From the NCBI GenBank assembly GCA_937897325.1, contig CALCOY010000120.1:1-58811 (forward strand): a DNA stretch of 58,811 nt. Reading direction: 5' to 3'. The stretch is from an uncultured Shimia sp. (GTDB lineage Bacteria > Pseudomonadota > Alphaproteobacteria > Rhodobacterales > Rhodobacteraceae). Made by a program: the position numbers and the translations under genes. Below are positions 42,229-50,042 of the stretch, in pieces (position 1 is the first letter of the stretch; the number at the start of each line of letters is the position of its first letter). The notes below the pieces were generated by a model. The model was not told the DNA's origin and did no database searches. It saw nothing but the letters and a program-made list of their open reading frames with translations.

Positions 42229-44960
42229 TGAGTACCCTTCAGGATCGCGGCGCGCACCCGCGCGGGTGTTGCGGGCACTTGCGTCAGACGCACACCCGTC
42301 GCAGCTTTGATCGCATTCAACAAAGCCGGCGCAGTGGGGATCAACACATGTTCACCCAATCCTTTGGCCCCATGTGGTCCATGCAGGTCGGGTTCCTCGA
42401 TGATCAGCGTTTCGATGGGCGGAATGTCCCCGATCGTTGGAATGAGATAGTCATGCAGGTTCTCGGTACGTCCGGGGATGTATTCTTCCATCAGCGCCAT
42501 GCCGAGCCCCTGCGCAATACCACCATGCACCTGTCCCTCGACCAGCATCGGGTTGATCGCCTGGCCCACATCATGCGCGGCCACGAAGCGGATCGGTTTT
42601 ACCGTACCCATCTCCGTGTCGACTTCGACCACAGCCAGATGCGCGGCGTATCCGAACTGAGCGTATGGCGCACCCTGACCGTTGGCATCGAGCGGCTCGG
42701 TCGGCGGATCATAGGTTTCTTCAGCGCGCATCACGAAACCATCGGCATCGACAGACATCCCGGACAAATTGAGACGATGCATGCCAGAGGCATCTTCCGC
42801 AATGATTGCACCTTCTTCGAAATAGAGTGTGGCGTCCGGACCAACATTGATCCTTTCTAGGACCTGCGCCCGCAGCGCAGTACCACAAAGCTTTGCAGCG
42901 TTGCCCGACACATAGGTCTGACGGGAAGCGGACGTTTTACCGGCATCCGGCGTGATGTCCGTATCGGCTCCGACACGCTCGATTTGCTTGGCAAGCACCC
43001 CGAGTGCCTCAGCAAAGATCTGAGAGACAACAGTGTTTGAACCCTGCCCGATATCCACAGCCCCCTGATGCAAAACGACGCGGCCATCGGGAGTGATGCC
43101 CGCCTTGATCGTGGAAGGGTTCGGCAATGATGTGTTCCCGCAACCGTACCAGCCCGCAGCAACGCCAACTCCGCGTTTGAGGGTCGTGTTACTACTATTG
43201 AACGCCGCCATCGCTGCGGACTCCCGCTTCCAAGCGGACCGCAACGCGGTCAGACAAGCCCTGATTCCTACGCCCTGTTCAAATACCTGCCCACAGACGG
43301 TCGGCACATTGTTCTCAAGGGCGTTGGCGATCCGGAACTCCAAGGCATCCATGCCCAACTTTTCGGCAAGCGCATCAAACAGGCTTTCCTGTGCGATGGC
43401 CGATTGAGGCACGCCAAAGCCGCGAAAGGCCCCGGCAGGTGGGTTGTTCGTATGAACGCCCTTGGACTCAGCCCGATAGTCCTTCACCGAATAGGGCCCG
43501 GACGCATGCACCGGGACACGGTTGGCCACGGTGGGGCCCCAACTGGCATAGGCACCCGTATCGAACTCGCCAAAGAAGCTGATACCGCTGATCTTACCAT
43601 TCCGGTTCGCACCAATCCGCAGCCTGATGTCCGACGGATGGCGTTTGGTCGAACTTTGCATGGACTCCGTCCGTGAATATCGCATTCGCACCGCTTGCCC
43701 TGTCTTGAGCGCCGCGATGGCCAAAAAAGGCTGCACCGTCGGGTCCAGCTTGGAGCCAAACCCGCCTCCGACGCCCGTAGGCACGATCCGTATTCGCGCG
43801 GCATCCATTCCCAGAATAGCCTCAAGCGCCTCGCGATCCATCATAGGTGCTTGTGTGCAGGCATGCACCTCGAGGCGCCCGTCCAAGACCTGGGCAAAGC
43901 CAGCCTCGGGCTCGATATAGGCGTGTTCGACAAACGCACTGCGAAACCGCCCTTCGACCAACACATCGGCCCTCTTGAGTGCGGCCTCGGCATCGCCCCG
44001 AGCCACCAACCCGCCACACATTACGTTCTGCACTCGACCCTCATGGATCTCTGCAGCCCCTTCACCCTGCGCCGATTGCATGTCTTTCACCGCAGGTAGC
44101 TTACGCCAACTTACAGGAAAGCTCTCTGGATCAAGCCCAGCGATGATCTCTGGCCGAGCGACGATCGCCGCGACCGCCTCACCACGGAAGCGCACCTCAC
44201 CTTCGGCAAAAACAGGTTGGTCGACGAATTGCGGGATAACGCCAAAAAGGTTCCGGCCCGGCACATCCGCTGCCGTCAGGATTGTTGTGAGATCTTGCGC
44301 TGCCGCAAAGCTTTTCAGATCCCCAAACTTGAAGCCCGCCCGGTGGTAAGGCGAACGAATTACAAGGATTTCGAGGCATCCGGCCGGTGCCACGTCGTCA
44401 CCATAGGACAGATCACCCGATATCTTTTCATCGGCGTCGACGTGCGGTATCGACGACCCAACACCATGGCTTTTCCCCGTCGTCACGGCAGGTACACCCA
44501 TCACGGCATCAATGATCTTGCGATAGCCCGTGCAGCGGCAGAGCACCCCGCTTAAGGCGTCCTGCACCTCGCTTTCAGCAGGGTCGGGCCGCTCCCGCAA
44601 AAGCGCTGTCGCGGAAACCATCATGCCAGGCGTACAGATCCCGCATTGCGCGGCGCCGTGGCCCTTTAGGCTGTCAGCAAGCGCCTTGGCCGCCGGGTCC
44701 CGTCTATAGAGCCCGGACCAGGTATCAACGTCACGATCCTGCACCTGATGCGCGGGCGTCAAACACGCGCAGACCGGTTGGCCATCAAGAAGAATGGTGC
44801 ACGCCCCGCAATCCCCCGCATCGCAACCAACCTTGACGTCCCGGGCGCCCAACTCCTCGCGCAGCACATCTGAAAGACGCTGGCCGGGGGTAGGTGAAGC
44901 TACCACAATTGCCTGATTGAGCCGAAATGAGAGCGTATGGTGCGTGAAATCCTTACTCAT
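42225..44960 (-). CDS. Molybdenum hydroxylase, fused [2Fe-2S] and Mo-cofactor subunits
   Basis: 911 residues; overlaps both neighbours by four bases. Residues 1-155 are the small subunit: plant-type [2Fe-2S] ligands Cys46, Cys51, Cys54 and Cys66, and the helical cluster Cys106, Cys109, Cys141 and Cys143. From about 180 the xanthine-dehydrogenase-like large subunit follows, with GVGGGFGSK, EFDTGAYASWG, PAGAFRGFG and the catalytic Glu in GAKGLGEH near the C-terminus. Such enzymes hydroxylate electron-poor ring carbons with water. With the FAD subunit it is a candidate nicotinate dehydrogenase or related pyridine hydroxylase. The small and large subunits are commonly separate genes, so the fusion is notable. 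Confidence 0.92.
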   Translation of the reverse strand: MSKDFTHHTLSFRLNQAIVVASPTPGQRLSDVLREELGARDVKVGCDAGDCGACTILLDGQPVCACLTPAHQVQDRDVDTWSGLYRRDPAAKALADSLKGHGAAQCGICTPGMMVSATALLRERPDPAESEVQDALSGVLCRCTGYRKIIDAVMGVPAVTTGKSHGVGSSIPHVDADEKISGDLSYGDDVAPAGCLEILVIRSPYHRAGFKFGDLKSFAAAQDLTTILTAADVPGRNLFGVIPQFVDQPVFAEGEVRFRGEAVAAIVARPEIIAGLDPESFPVSWRKLPAVKDMQSAQGEGAAEIHEGRVQNVMCGGLVARGDAEAALKRADVLVEGRFRSAFVEHAYIEPEAGFAQVLDGRLEVHACTQAPMMDREALEAILGMDAARIRIVPTGVGGGFGSKLDPTVQPFLAIAALKTGQAVRMRYSRTESMQSSTKRHPSDIRLRIGANRNGKISGISFFGEFDTGAYASWGPTVANRVPVHASGPYSVKDYRAESKGVHTNNPPAGAFRGFGVPQSAIAQESLFDALAEKLGMDALEFRIANALENNVPTVCGQVFEQGVGIRACLTALRSAWKRESAAMAAFNSSNTTLKRGVGVAAGWYGCGNTSLPNPSTIKAGITPDGRVVLHQGAVDIGQGSNTVVSQIFAEALGVLAKQIERVGADTDITPDAGKTSASRQTYVSGNAAKLCGTALRAQVLERINVGPDATLYFEEGAIIAEDASGMHRLNLSGMSVDADGFVMRAEETYDPPTEPLDANGQGAPYAQFGYAAHLAVVEVDTEMGTVKPIRFVAAHDVGQAINPMLVEGQVHGGIAQGLGMALMEEYIPGRTENLHDYLIPTIGDIPPIETLIIEEPDLHGPHGAKGLGEHVLIPTAPALLNAIKAATGVRLTQVPATPARVRAAILKGTQ

Positions 44961-45787
44961 CGCGTACCAGCCCTCTGGATCGCACGGACAATCTGGGCGC
45001 GGACGGCATCTGACCTATAGCTCGCATCGCCGCGCACGTCGTCAATTGGCGAAAGCGGACTAAGATGAGCATCGGTGACCGTCACCGCACCAGGCCGCAC
45101 GCCAACGAGTTCACGCTCCAATTGATGCAGACGCTGCGCGACGGGCGAGCAGGCGCCGACCGCAACACGAACTTCAGAAATCGCACCCCGATCATCAAGC
45201 AAGACGTTCGCGGAAGTCATGCAGATAGAAATCACGAGATATCGGCGTGCGCCGAGCTTCTCAAAGGCTGCCGTCATACCCGTCGGAAGCGCAGGAATGC
45301 AAACAGCGATAACCAGTTCGTCTTCTTCCAAGACCGTTTGGCGGACGTCTGTCACAAACGCGTCAAGTGGCACATGTCGGGGGCCGCGCAGCGCGCTCGC
45401 GATCTCTACTTGCGCATCAAGCGCCAGAAGCGTCGGCATCCCATCCGCTGCGGGCGAAGCGTTGCAGATGTTCCCGGCCAGCGTGCCCGCATTCTGTATT
45501 TGCACGCTGCCAACCTCTTTCGCCGCGGCTTTGAGGCCATCAAAGACAGGTGGGAGATCTGCGCGGACAATATCGCTCCAGGTGACTGCTGCCCCAAAAC
45601 GCGTACCATCGGGCCCGTGAGAAATCTCACTAAATCCGGCAATTGAGGTCACATCCAGATAGCGCTTCGCAGCCGGTGCCCTACCGCGCGCCGGATATAC
45701 ATCCGTCCCACCGGCCACAATTTGTGCAGAACCGTCGGCCAATTGCCTCAAGGCATCTGTTACCGTGTCAGGAGCGAAATAGCCCAA
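44957..45787 (-). CDS. FAD-binding subunit of the molybdenum hydroxylase
   Basis: 276 residues starting with TTG at 45787, preceded by GAGGT; no nearer ATG fits. The CoxM/XdhB-type FAD site is visible as IVAGGTDVYP (about 23-32) and the NAGTLAGNICNASPAADGMPTLLALDA loop (about 98-125). It passes electrons from the Fe-S/Mo chain to an acceptor. First gene of the seven-gene minus-strand operon, with a strong promoter and operator-like site immediately upstream. Confidence 0.9.
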   Translation of the reverse strand: MGYFAPDTVTDALRQLADGSAQIVAGGTDVYPARGRAPAAKRYLDVTSIAGFSEISHGPDGTRFGAAVTWSDIVRADLPPVFDGLKAAAKEVGSVQIQNAGTLAGNICNASPAADGMPTLLALDAQVEIASALRGPRHVPLDAFVTDVRQTVLEEDELVIAVCIPALPTGMTAAFEKLGARRYLVISICMTSANVLLDDRGAISEVRVAVGACSPVAQRLHQLERELVGVRPGAVTVTDAHLSPLSPIDDVRGDASYRSDAVRAQIVRAIQRAGTR

Positions 45788-45810
45788 ACGTTACCTCGCG
45801 CGCAAACTTG

Positions 45811-45821
45811 TTGGTATGCAA
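45811..45821. promoter_or_regulatory. Candidate MarR operator at the hydroxylase operon start
   Basis: TTGGTATGCAA lies directly downstream of the -10 box on the minus strand and covers the expected transcription start, a classic repressor position. The related TTGGCATACAA precedes the enamidase gene at 37079-37089. Confidence 0.55.
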
Positions 45822-45851
45822 ATGATAGGGGTGCGACGTGTGGGCTGTCAA
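45822..45851 (-). promoter_or_regulatory. Sigma-70-type promoter of the hydroxylase operon
   Basis: On the minus strand, TTGACA at 45851-45846 and TATCAT at 45827-45822 are separated by 18 bp. The predicted leader before the TTG start is about 28 nucleotides. Confidence 0.65.
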
Positions 45852-45994
45852 CGCCGTTTCAGATCGAACGGGGACGCTGCATTCGAGGAGCAGATCGAAA
45901 CGTGCTGACAGGACGCGAAGCACTTCTTCAATTGCGATTGGAATGAAGCAAACAAAGTGAGTTTTTTTACTTCGCCATTCTCGAAAACTTCTTC

Positions 45995-46025
45995 TTGACC
46001 TTGAGTTGCTCCAGGCCGGTATTTC
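45995..46025 (+). promoter_or_regulatory. MerR-type promoter with 19-bp spacer
   Basis: TTGACC (45995-46000) and TATTTC (46020-46025) are 19 bp apart, the overlong spacing that MerR activators correct. Inside lies the inverted repeat CCTTGAG-TTG-CTCCAGG (45999-46015, one mismatch). It precedes a MerR gene, implying autoregulation of the three-gene operon. Confidence 0.75.
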
Positions 46026-46049
46026 CGAGGTCGTCAGAAGGAAACAGCC

Positions 46050-46403
46050 GTGCGCATATCAGAAGCCGCGTCCCGTTCGGGTCTCAAGATTGATACGATC
46101 CGCTATTATGAGGCGGAAGGCCTGGTCCCCAATGTCGCACGCGGCGGGGATGGGCAGCGTCGTTTCTCGCAGGAAAACATTGATTGGCTGACGCTGCTGT
46201 ACTGGCTTCGCGAAACCGGCATGCCGATGAAGGTTATGCAACGCTTCGCAGCCCTCTATGCGCAAGGGGACGAGACAATACCAGACCGCAAGGAGATCCT
46301 CTTAGATCACTCCAGACGGCTTGCCAAACGTCGCCATGATCTCGACCGGTGCGATGAGATACTCGCCCGGAAACTGGAAATCTACGAGGAGTACCTTAAG
46401 TGA
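46050..46403 (+). CDS. MerR-family regulator
   Basis: 117 residues starting with GTG at 46050 after AGAAGGAAA. The N-terminal winged helix reads MRISEAASRSGLKIDTIRYYEAEGLV followed by GQRRFSQENIDWLTLLYWLRETGMPMKVMQRF. A dimerisation helix and a charged tail follow, without the cysteines of metal sensors. The C-terminal pattern H-x6-RRHDL-RCDEILARKLEIYEEYL is typical of MerR regulators of organic-compound or redox stress. Its stop overlaps the SDR start (GTGA), and a MerR-type promoter lies upstream. Confidence 0.9.
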   Translation: MRISEAASRSGLKIDTIRYYEAEGLVPNVARGGDGQRRFSQENIDWLTLLYWLRETGMPMKVMQRFAALYAQGDETIPDRKEILLDHSRRLAKRRHDLDRCDEILARKLEIYEEYLK

Positions 46404-46999
46404 AAATCATTCTCGTCGGAGCAAGTGGGGATGTCGGACAGGCGGCACATGCCGAACTCTCAAAGCGCCACCAGGTCATCCGCGTCGGGCGAAGCACAGG
46501 CGATGTAACTGTCGATATCGCTGAACGCCCGTCAATCGAAGCGATGTACAATAAAGTCGGTGCCTTCGACGCTCTGGTTTCGGCGGCAGGAGACGTGCAT
46601 TTTGCGCCGCTTGTCGAGCATACGGAAAGCACGTTCCGGCTGGGACTTGATCAAAAGACCATGGGGCAGATCAATCTGGTGCTCGGTGGCCTGCCTCGGA
46701 TCTCCGACAATGGATCGTTCACACTGACCAGCGGGGTGCTGGATCGCGATCCCATTGTTTCCGGGACTGCTGCGGCCACGGCAAACGGGGCCTTGGCCGG
46801 ATTTGCCACGGGTGCTGCGGTCGAGATGGCTCGCGGCTTGAGGATTAATGTGGTCAGTCCGGGTCTACTTGAAACCTCGGAGGCGCGCTACGGTTCATTC
46901 TTTCCAGGACATGAACGCGTCTCGTCGGACCGTGTAGGGCGCGCCTTCGCCAAATGCGTTGAGGGCGCAATCACTGGTCAGGTTGTGATTGTCAGTTGA
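46400..46999 (+). CDS. Short-chain dehydrogenase-like protein, atypical active site
   Basis: 199 residues, GTG start coupled to the MerR stop. The dinucleotide-binding loop is VGASGDVGQAA at the N-terminus, and the SAAG motif is near residue 62. After the Ser-bearing LTSGVL strand, the place of YxxxK reads GTAAATANGALAGF, so both Tyr and Lys are absent. Members of this short SDR subgroup share the ATANGA pattern. Catalysis by the standard mechanism is unlikely; an NADP-sensing or alternative reductase role is possible. It is probably induced by the MerR regulator. Confidence 0.82.
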   Translation: MKIILVGASGDVGQAAHAELSKRHQVIRVGRSTGDVTVDIAERPSIEAMYNKVGAFDALVSAAGDVHFAPLVEHTESTFRLGLDQKTMGQINLVLGGLPRISDNGSFTLTSGVLDRDPIVSGTAAATANGALAGFATGAAVEMARGLRINVVSPGLLETSEARYGSFFPGHERVSSDRVGRAFAKCVEGAITGQVVIVS

Positions 47000-47008
47000 G
47001 GTCGGGAC

Positions 47009-47716
47009 ATGAAATTCGCATACCTCATCGAGCCCCCTTTTAACTATCTGGATGACAGTGGTGGCGCCACCGGCTGTGATGTCGAACTGGCGCGCCATGT
47101 GTTTCACGAGCTCGGTCTTGAAAGCGTGGAGTTTGTCGAGACCGAGTTTGCGCAGCTACTCCAAGGCCTTGTCCGGGGGGACTGGCAAATGACCACCGGT
47201 CTGTTTGCCTCTGACGCGCGTCGAAAACACGTTTTGTTCAGCAGGCCAATCTGGGCGCTGGCTGATGGTCTTCTTGTCCGAAACGCTTATGCGGATCGCA
47301 TCAAAGGCTATCGGAGTCTCGCTGCAGATGATGACCTGACCGTCGCTGTCATTCGAGACCAAATCCAGCATCAGACCTTGCTTCAAGCCGAGGTTGCAAA
47401 AAGCCGAATAGAAGTATTTGAAACTTACGCCGCCGCTGCTCAGGCCGTCAAGAACGGTCAGATCAGCGCATATGCTAGCGTTGCGCGAGCACATGCCGGA
47501 TATCTACACCGCAACGGCGACCAGAATCTGGCACTGGTCGAGGTTCCCGCAGAGGAACAGCCACGGTCCTTTGGCTGTTTCGGTTTTGCGCGTGCGGATC
47601 CGGGTTTTAGAAACCGCGTCGATCACGTTCTCCGCCAGTTCTTAGGCTCCGCAAGGCACCGCGCGTTGATGGGTAAGTTCGGGTTTGACAAGAACGAGGT
47701 CGACCTCATTCTCTGA
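47009..47716 (+). CDS. Solute-binding-protein-like (type II periplasmic fold) protein without signal peptide
   Basis: 235 residues with GAGGTCGGGAC ahead of the ATG. The start YLIEPPFNYLDDSGGATGCDVELARHVFHELG matches the first lobe of amino-acid-binding proteins, with QMTTGLFASDARRKHVLFSRPIWALADGLLV as the second conserved block. It begins directly with the first beta strand and has no signal peptide, so it is predicted to be cytoplasmic. No transporter genes follow. It may be a cytosolic ligand sensor or a decayed transporter component in the MerR-SDR operon. Confidence 0.78.
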   Translation: MKFAYLIEPPFNYLDDSGGATGCDVELARHVFHELGLESVEFVETEFAQLLQGLVRGDWQMTTGLFASDARRKHVLFSRPIWALADGLLVRNAYADRIKGYRSLAADDDLTVAVIRDQIQHQTLLQAEVAKSRIEVFETYAAAAQAVKNGQISAYASVARAHAGYLHRNGDQNLALVEVPAEEQPRSFGCFGFARADPGFRNRVDHVLRQFLGSARHRALMGKFGFDKNEVDLIL

Positions 47717-47819
47717 GCGACATTTCGGCTCATCGTCCGATGGGCCATTCAGATCGTTTTACGATCAGCAGTTGGTTGGGCAGAACGCTATCGCACCAGA
47801 GGCGCCGCTCAGGTCACTG

Positions 47820-48296
47820 CTATTGCGGGACCAGCAGGTGAACGCCTGACGGCGATGGCAGCGTTTCGCGCGGATGAATGTCCGCAAACACTTCGACAAT
47901 GTTGCCCTCGGGATCGCGGAAGAACAGTGTTCGATGACACCAATCCTGATTGGTCGGACCCTCAATGATCTCGACACCTTTATCAAGCAGGGTCTGATAA
48001 GCCGTGTCGACGTCGGCGGGTGGCACCCGAAAGCTGATCTGAACAGACGCGGACGCTGCCGCAATCGATGGGCCGTCATACCCCCGCCCCCTGCGACGGA
48101 GGCCCAGAAACAGGGCGCCAACCCGAAGAAACACCATCCTGTCAGGCACGTCCTGCTCAACCTGAAAGCAGAACAAGTCCACGTAGAAGCGGCGCATCTC
48201 GTCGAGATCGTCACAAAGGACAATGACGTAGTCCAAGCTCCGGACGGCACCGAAACCGCCTTTGGCTGTCATTGCGGGCTCACTTGCTTCGTTCAT
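47820..48296 (-). CDS. VOC-family glyoxalase-like protein
   Basis: 158 residues; the start overlaps the Rid gene stop by four bases. Two glyoxalase-type units are visible: LDYVIVLCDDLDEMRRFYVDLFCFQVE, and later FRVPPADVDTAYQTLLDKGVEIIEGP with a TLFFRDPEGNIVEVFADI strand carrying the usual metal Glu. Substrate unknown. Its coupling to a Rid-family protein beside a LysR regulator suggests a small catabolic or detoxifying unit. Confidence 0.85.
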   Translation of the reverse strand: MNEASEPAMTAKGGFGAVRSLDYVIVLCDDLDEMRRFYVDLFCFQVEQDVPDRMVFLRVGALFLGLRRRGRGYDGPSIAAASASVQISFRVPPADVDTAYQTLLDKGVEIIEGPTNQDWCHRTLFFRDPEGNIVEVFADIHPRETLPSPSGVHLLVPQ

Positions 48297-48712
48297 TGCA
48301 CAGGTGCCTTGAAACGTTCTTCTGGGATCACGGCGATCGGCACCACCTCGACCCGTAATTCAGGCGCAATCAATCCCGCTGCCTGGATCAGAATGCTGAC
48401 GGGCCCCTCTTCCAGTTGTAGACGCTCGGCGCGCACTTTCTGAATGGCGGGCATATCGACGGGATCAACGTAGAAGATGGTGAGCGAAACGATGTCTTTC
48501 AGACGGCCGCCAACGGTGCTCAGGATGTGTTCCGTGTTGTCGAAGCATTGGCGCGCCTGCGCCTCGCAGTCTTTTCCGACCACATTGCCTTCATTGTCCC
48601 AGGCGACCTGGCCTGTTACATGCAGAACCCGACCTCGCGGTTCCACGACACCGTGATGAAACGGTCTTCCAAGTTGTGGCCAGCCCGTTGGCGGATTGTA
48701 TCTTATCGTCAT
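48293..48712 (-). CDS. Rid-family protein lacking the RidA catalytic Arg
   Basis: 139 residues from the ATG at 48712. The fold is YjgF-like: VLHVTGQVAWDNEGNVVG, QARQCFDNTEHILSTVGG and TIFYVDP. In the strand where RidA has P-x-R, this protein reads GPVSILIQAAGL, so the imine-deaminase Arg is missing. It therefore belongs with the Rid groups whose substrates are unclear. It is divergent from the LysR gene with a 146-bp gap and coupled to the VOC gene. Confidence 0.83.
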   Translation of the reverse strand: MTIRYNPPTGWPQLGRPFHHGVVEPRGRVLHVTGQVAWDNEGNVVGKDCEAQARQCFDNTEHILSTVGGRLKDIVSLTIFYVDPVDMPAIQKVRAERLQLEEGPVSILIQAAGLIAPELRVEVVPIAVIPEERFKAPVQ

Positions 48713-48858
48713 TTTGCAGGTCCTGTTCGCAACTATTTCGGCATGTTGGACACCAATTCAGGCTTTGTCTCAAACGACAAAAACTGTGCGGGAGGCTTAG
48801 AAAATCTCAGTCTCCACGGATGTTTCGCCATGTTAGAACAGAGCGTGGAGGCAACGTT

Positions 48859-49434
48859 ATGACCTATCGATTTCCCTCGTTGAACGGACTAAAGGCTTTT
48901 GAGGCGGCCGCGCGACATCTCAGCTTCAAGGCCGCCGCCGCAGAGCTTGGTGTGACGGCCGGGGCCGTCAGCCAGCAGATCAAACGGCTTGAAGCGTCGC
49001 TTGGTATCGCGTTGTTTCGGCGTCTGCCGCAAGGTCTTCTGCTCACCAAAGAAGGGGCGGCATATCGACCTGAAATCTCTCGCGCTTTTGACATCTTAAC
49101 AGATGCAACCGAAGCCGTTGCGCCCACGCTGAACGGTCGGAAGCTGAGCATCGGGGTGTCGGAAAACCTGCTTCCCCGCCTGCCGAAAGGTTGGCCTCGT
49201 CATTCGGACGCACTCAACGCATACATCCGCGAGACGCGCATCAGCGAAGACGTCAAGCTGATCTGGAGCAACGACATCGACGCACTTCTTCTGGAAAGAC
49301 AAACCCGCCATAGAAGTCTGTCCGAGCAGGCAATCGCTTTGGAAAAAGATATGCGCCCGTTCTTCTTTGTCACCCGACCGGGCCTTGCAAGCTGCCGTCA
49401 ATCCAGAGCGATCATCGAAGACCTGTCGGGATGA
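48859..49434 (+). CDS. LysR-type regulator, unusually short
   Basis: 191 residues from the ATG at 48859 with GGAGG upstream; the frame further upstream is not coding. The N-terminal HTH is complete: FPSLNGLKAFEAAARHLSFKAAAAELGVTAGAVSQQIKRLEASLGIALFRR. The effector domain is only about 110 residues instead of about 200, jumping from LSIGVSENLLPRLP to a C-terminal FFVTRPGLASCRQSRAIIEDL. Either an internal deletion has occurred or this is a reduced LysR subtype. It is divergent from the Rid/VOC pair, which it probably controls. Confidence 0.75.
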   Translation: MTYRFPSLNGLKAFEAAARHLSFKAAAAELGVTAGAVSQQIKRLEASLGIALFRRLPQGLLLTKEGAAYRPEISRAFDILTDATEAVAPTLNGRKLSIGVSENLLPRLPKGWPRHSDALNAYIRETRISEDVKLIWSNDIDALLLERQTRHRSLSEQAIALEKDMRPFFFVTRPGLASCRQSRAIIEDLSG

Positions 49435-49477
49435 AGTTTATCGTGAAGCGATATCTAACGAGATCCCGCCAGCGCTG

Positions 49478-49771
49478 TCAGTAGTCCTTTCCACCATACC
49501 GATTTGGCAGACCTTTCACGTCCGGTTTGTCGATAAAGATGGCCCAATCGTCCCCTCGCCTCCAGATGCTTTCCATAATCGCCAGAGCTTGATCCTCTCG
49601 GATATCGGCGCTTGTCTTCGCGTAGCGAAAAAGGAAGGCACTGACCAGAGCGTTGTAGATACAATGAACATGCATTTGTGCCTCTGGATCGCGTTCGATC
49701 GCGTCTTTGAAATCCTCAAAATTCTGATCGGTCGGATGTTCGAAGTCCACCGGTATGTGAATGTAGGTCAT
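49478..49771 (-). pseudogene. Dual-specificity-phosphatase-like protein, N-terminally truncated
   Basis: 97 residues from the ATG at 49771. MTYIHIPVDFEHPTDQNFEDF and HVHCIYNALVSAFLFRY match the second half of the bacterial phosphatase-like family whose members carry an HCxxNxR-S loop. Here the roughly 60-residue N-terminal part is absent and the loop Arg position is Leu. Catalysis is therefore doubtful. It could be a gene remnant or a shortened binding protein. It stands alone between LysR and the TonB operon on the opposite strand from LysR. Confidence 0.6.
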
Positions 49772-50042
49772 GCTGGACCTCAACCGCTACACAGCGTCCG
49801 CTTGGCTTTCGCGCCTGCCCTCGCCCATAGCCGAGACCACCATGTCGCCTAAATCGCTTGCAAATTGCGCGATTGCTGGAGTTCCACCGGTCCAAGGGCG
49901 ACAGCTTCTCCGCCCTTGGGCTGGCGCGCGCCCTGACAGATCCATCCACACTAGTCATTCCTAAGGCGCGCCGGTCTTGGTCTCCCTAACCAGATCGATA
50001 AAATTTGGTCAGATCCGGTCAACGAGTGCCGTCGCGCAGAAC

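Noticed and set aside
42078-42860. 260-codon plus-strand frame opposite the reductase and Mo hydroxylase genes
   Set aside because: Antisense to two well-supported overlapping genes and has no ribosome site or domain.
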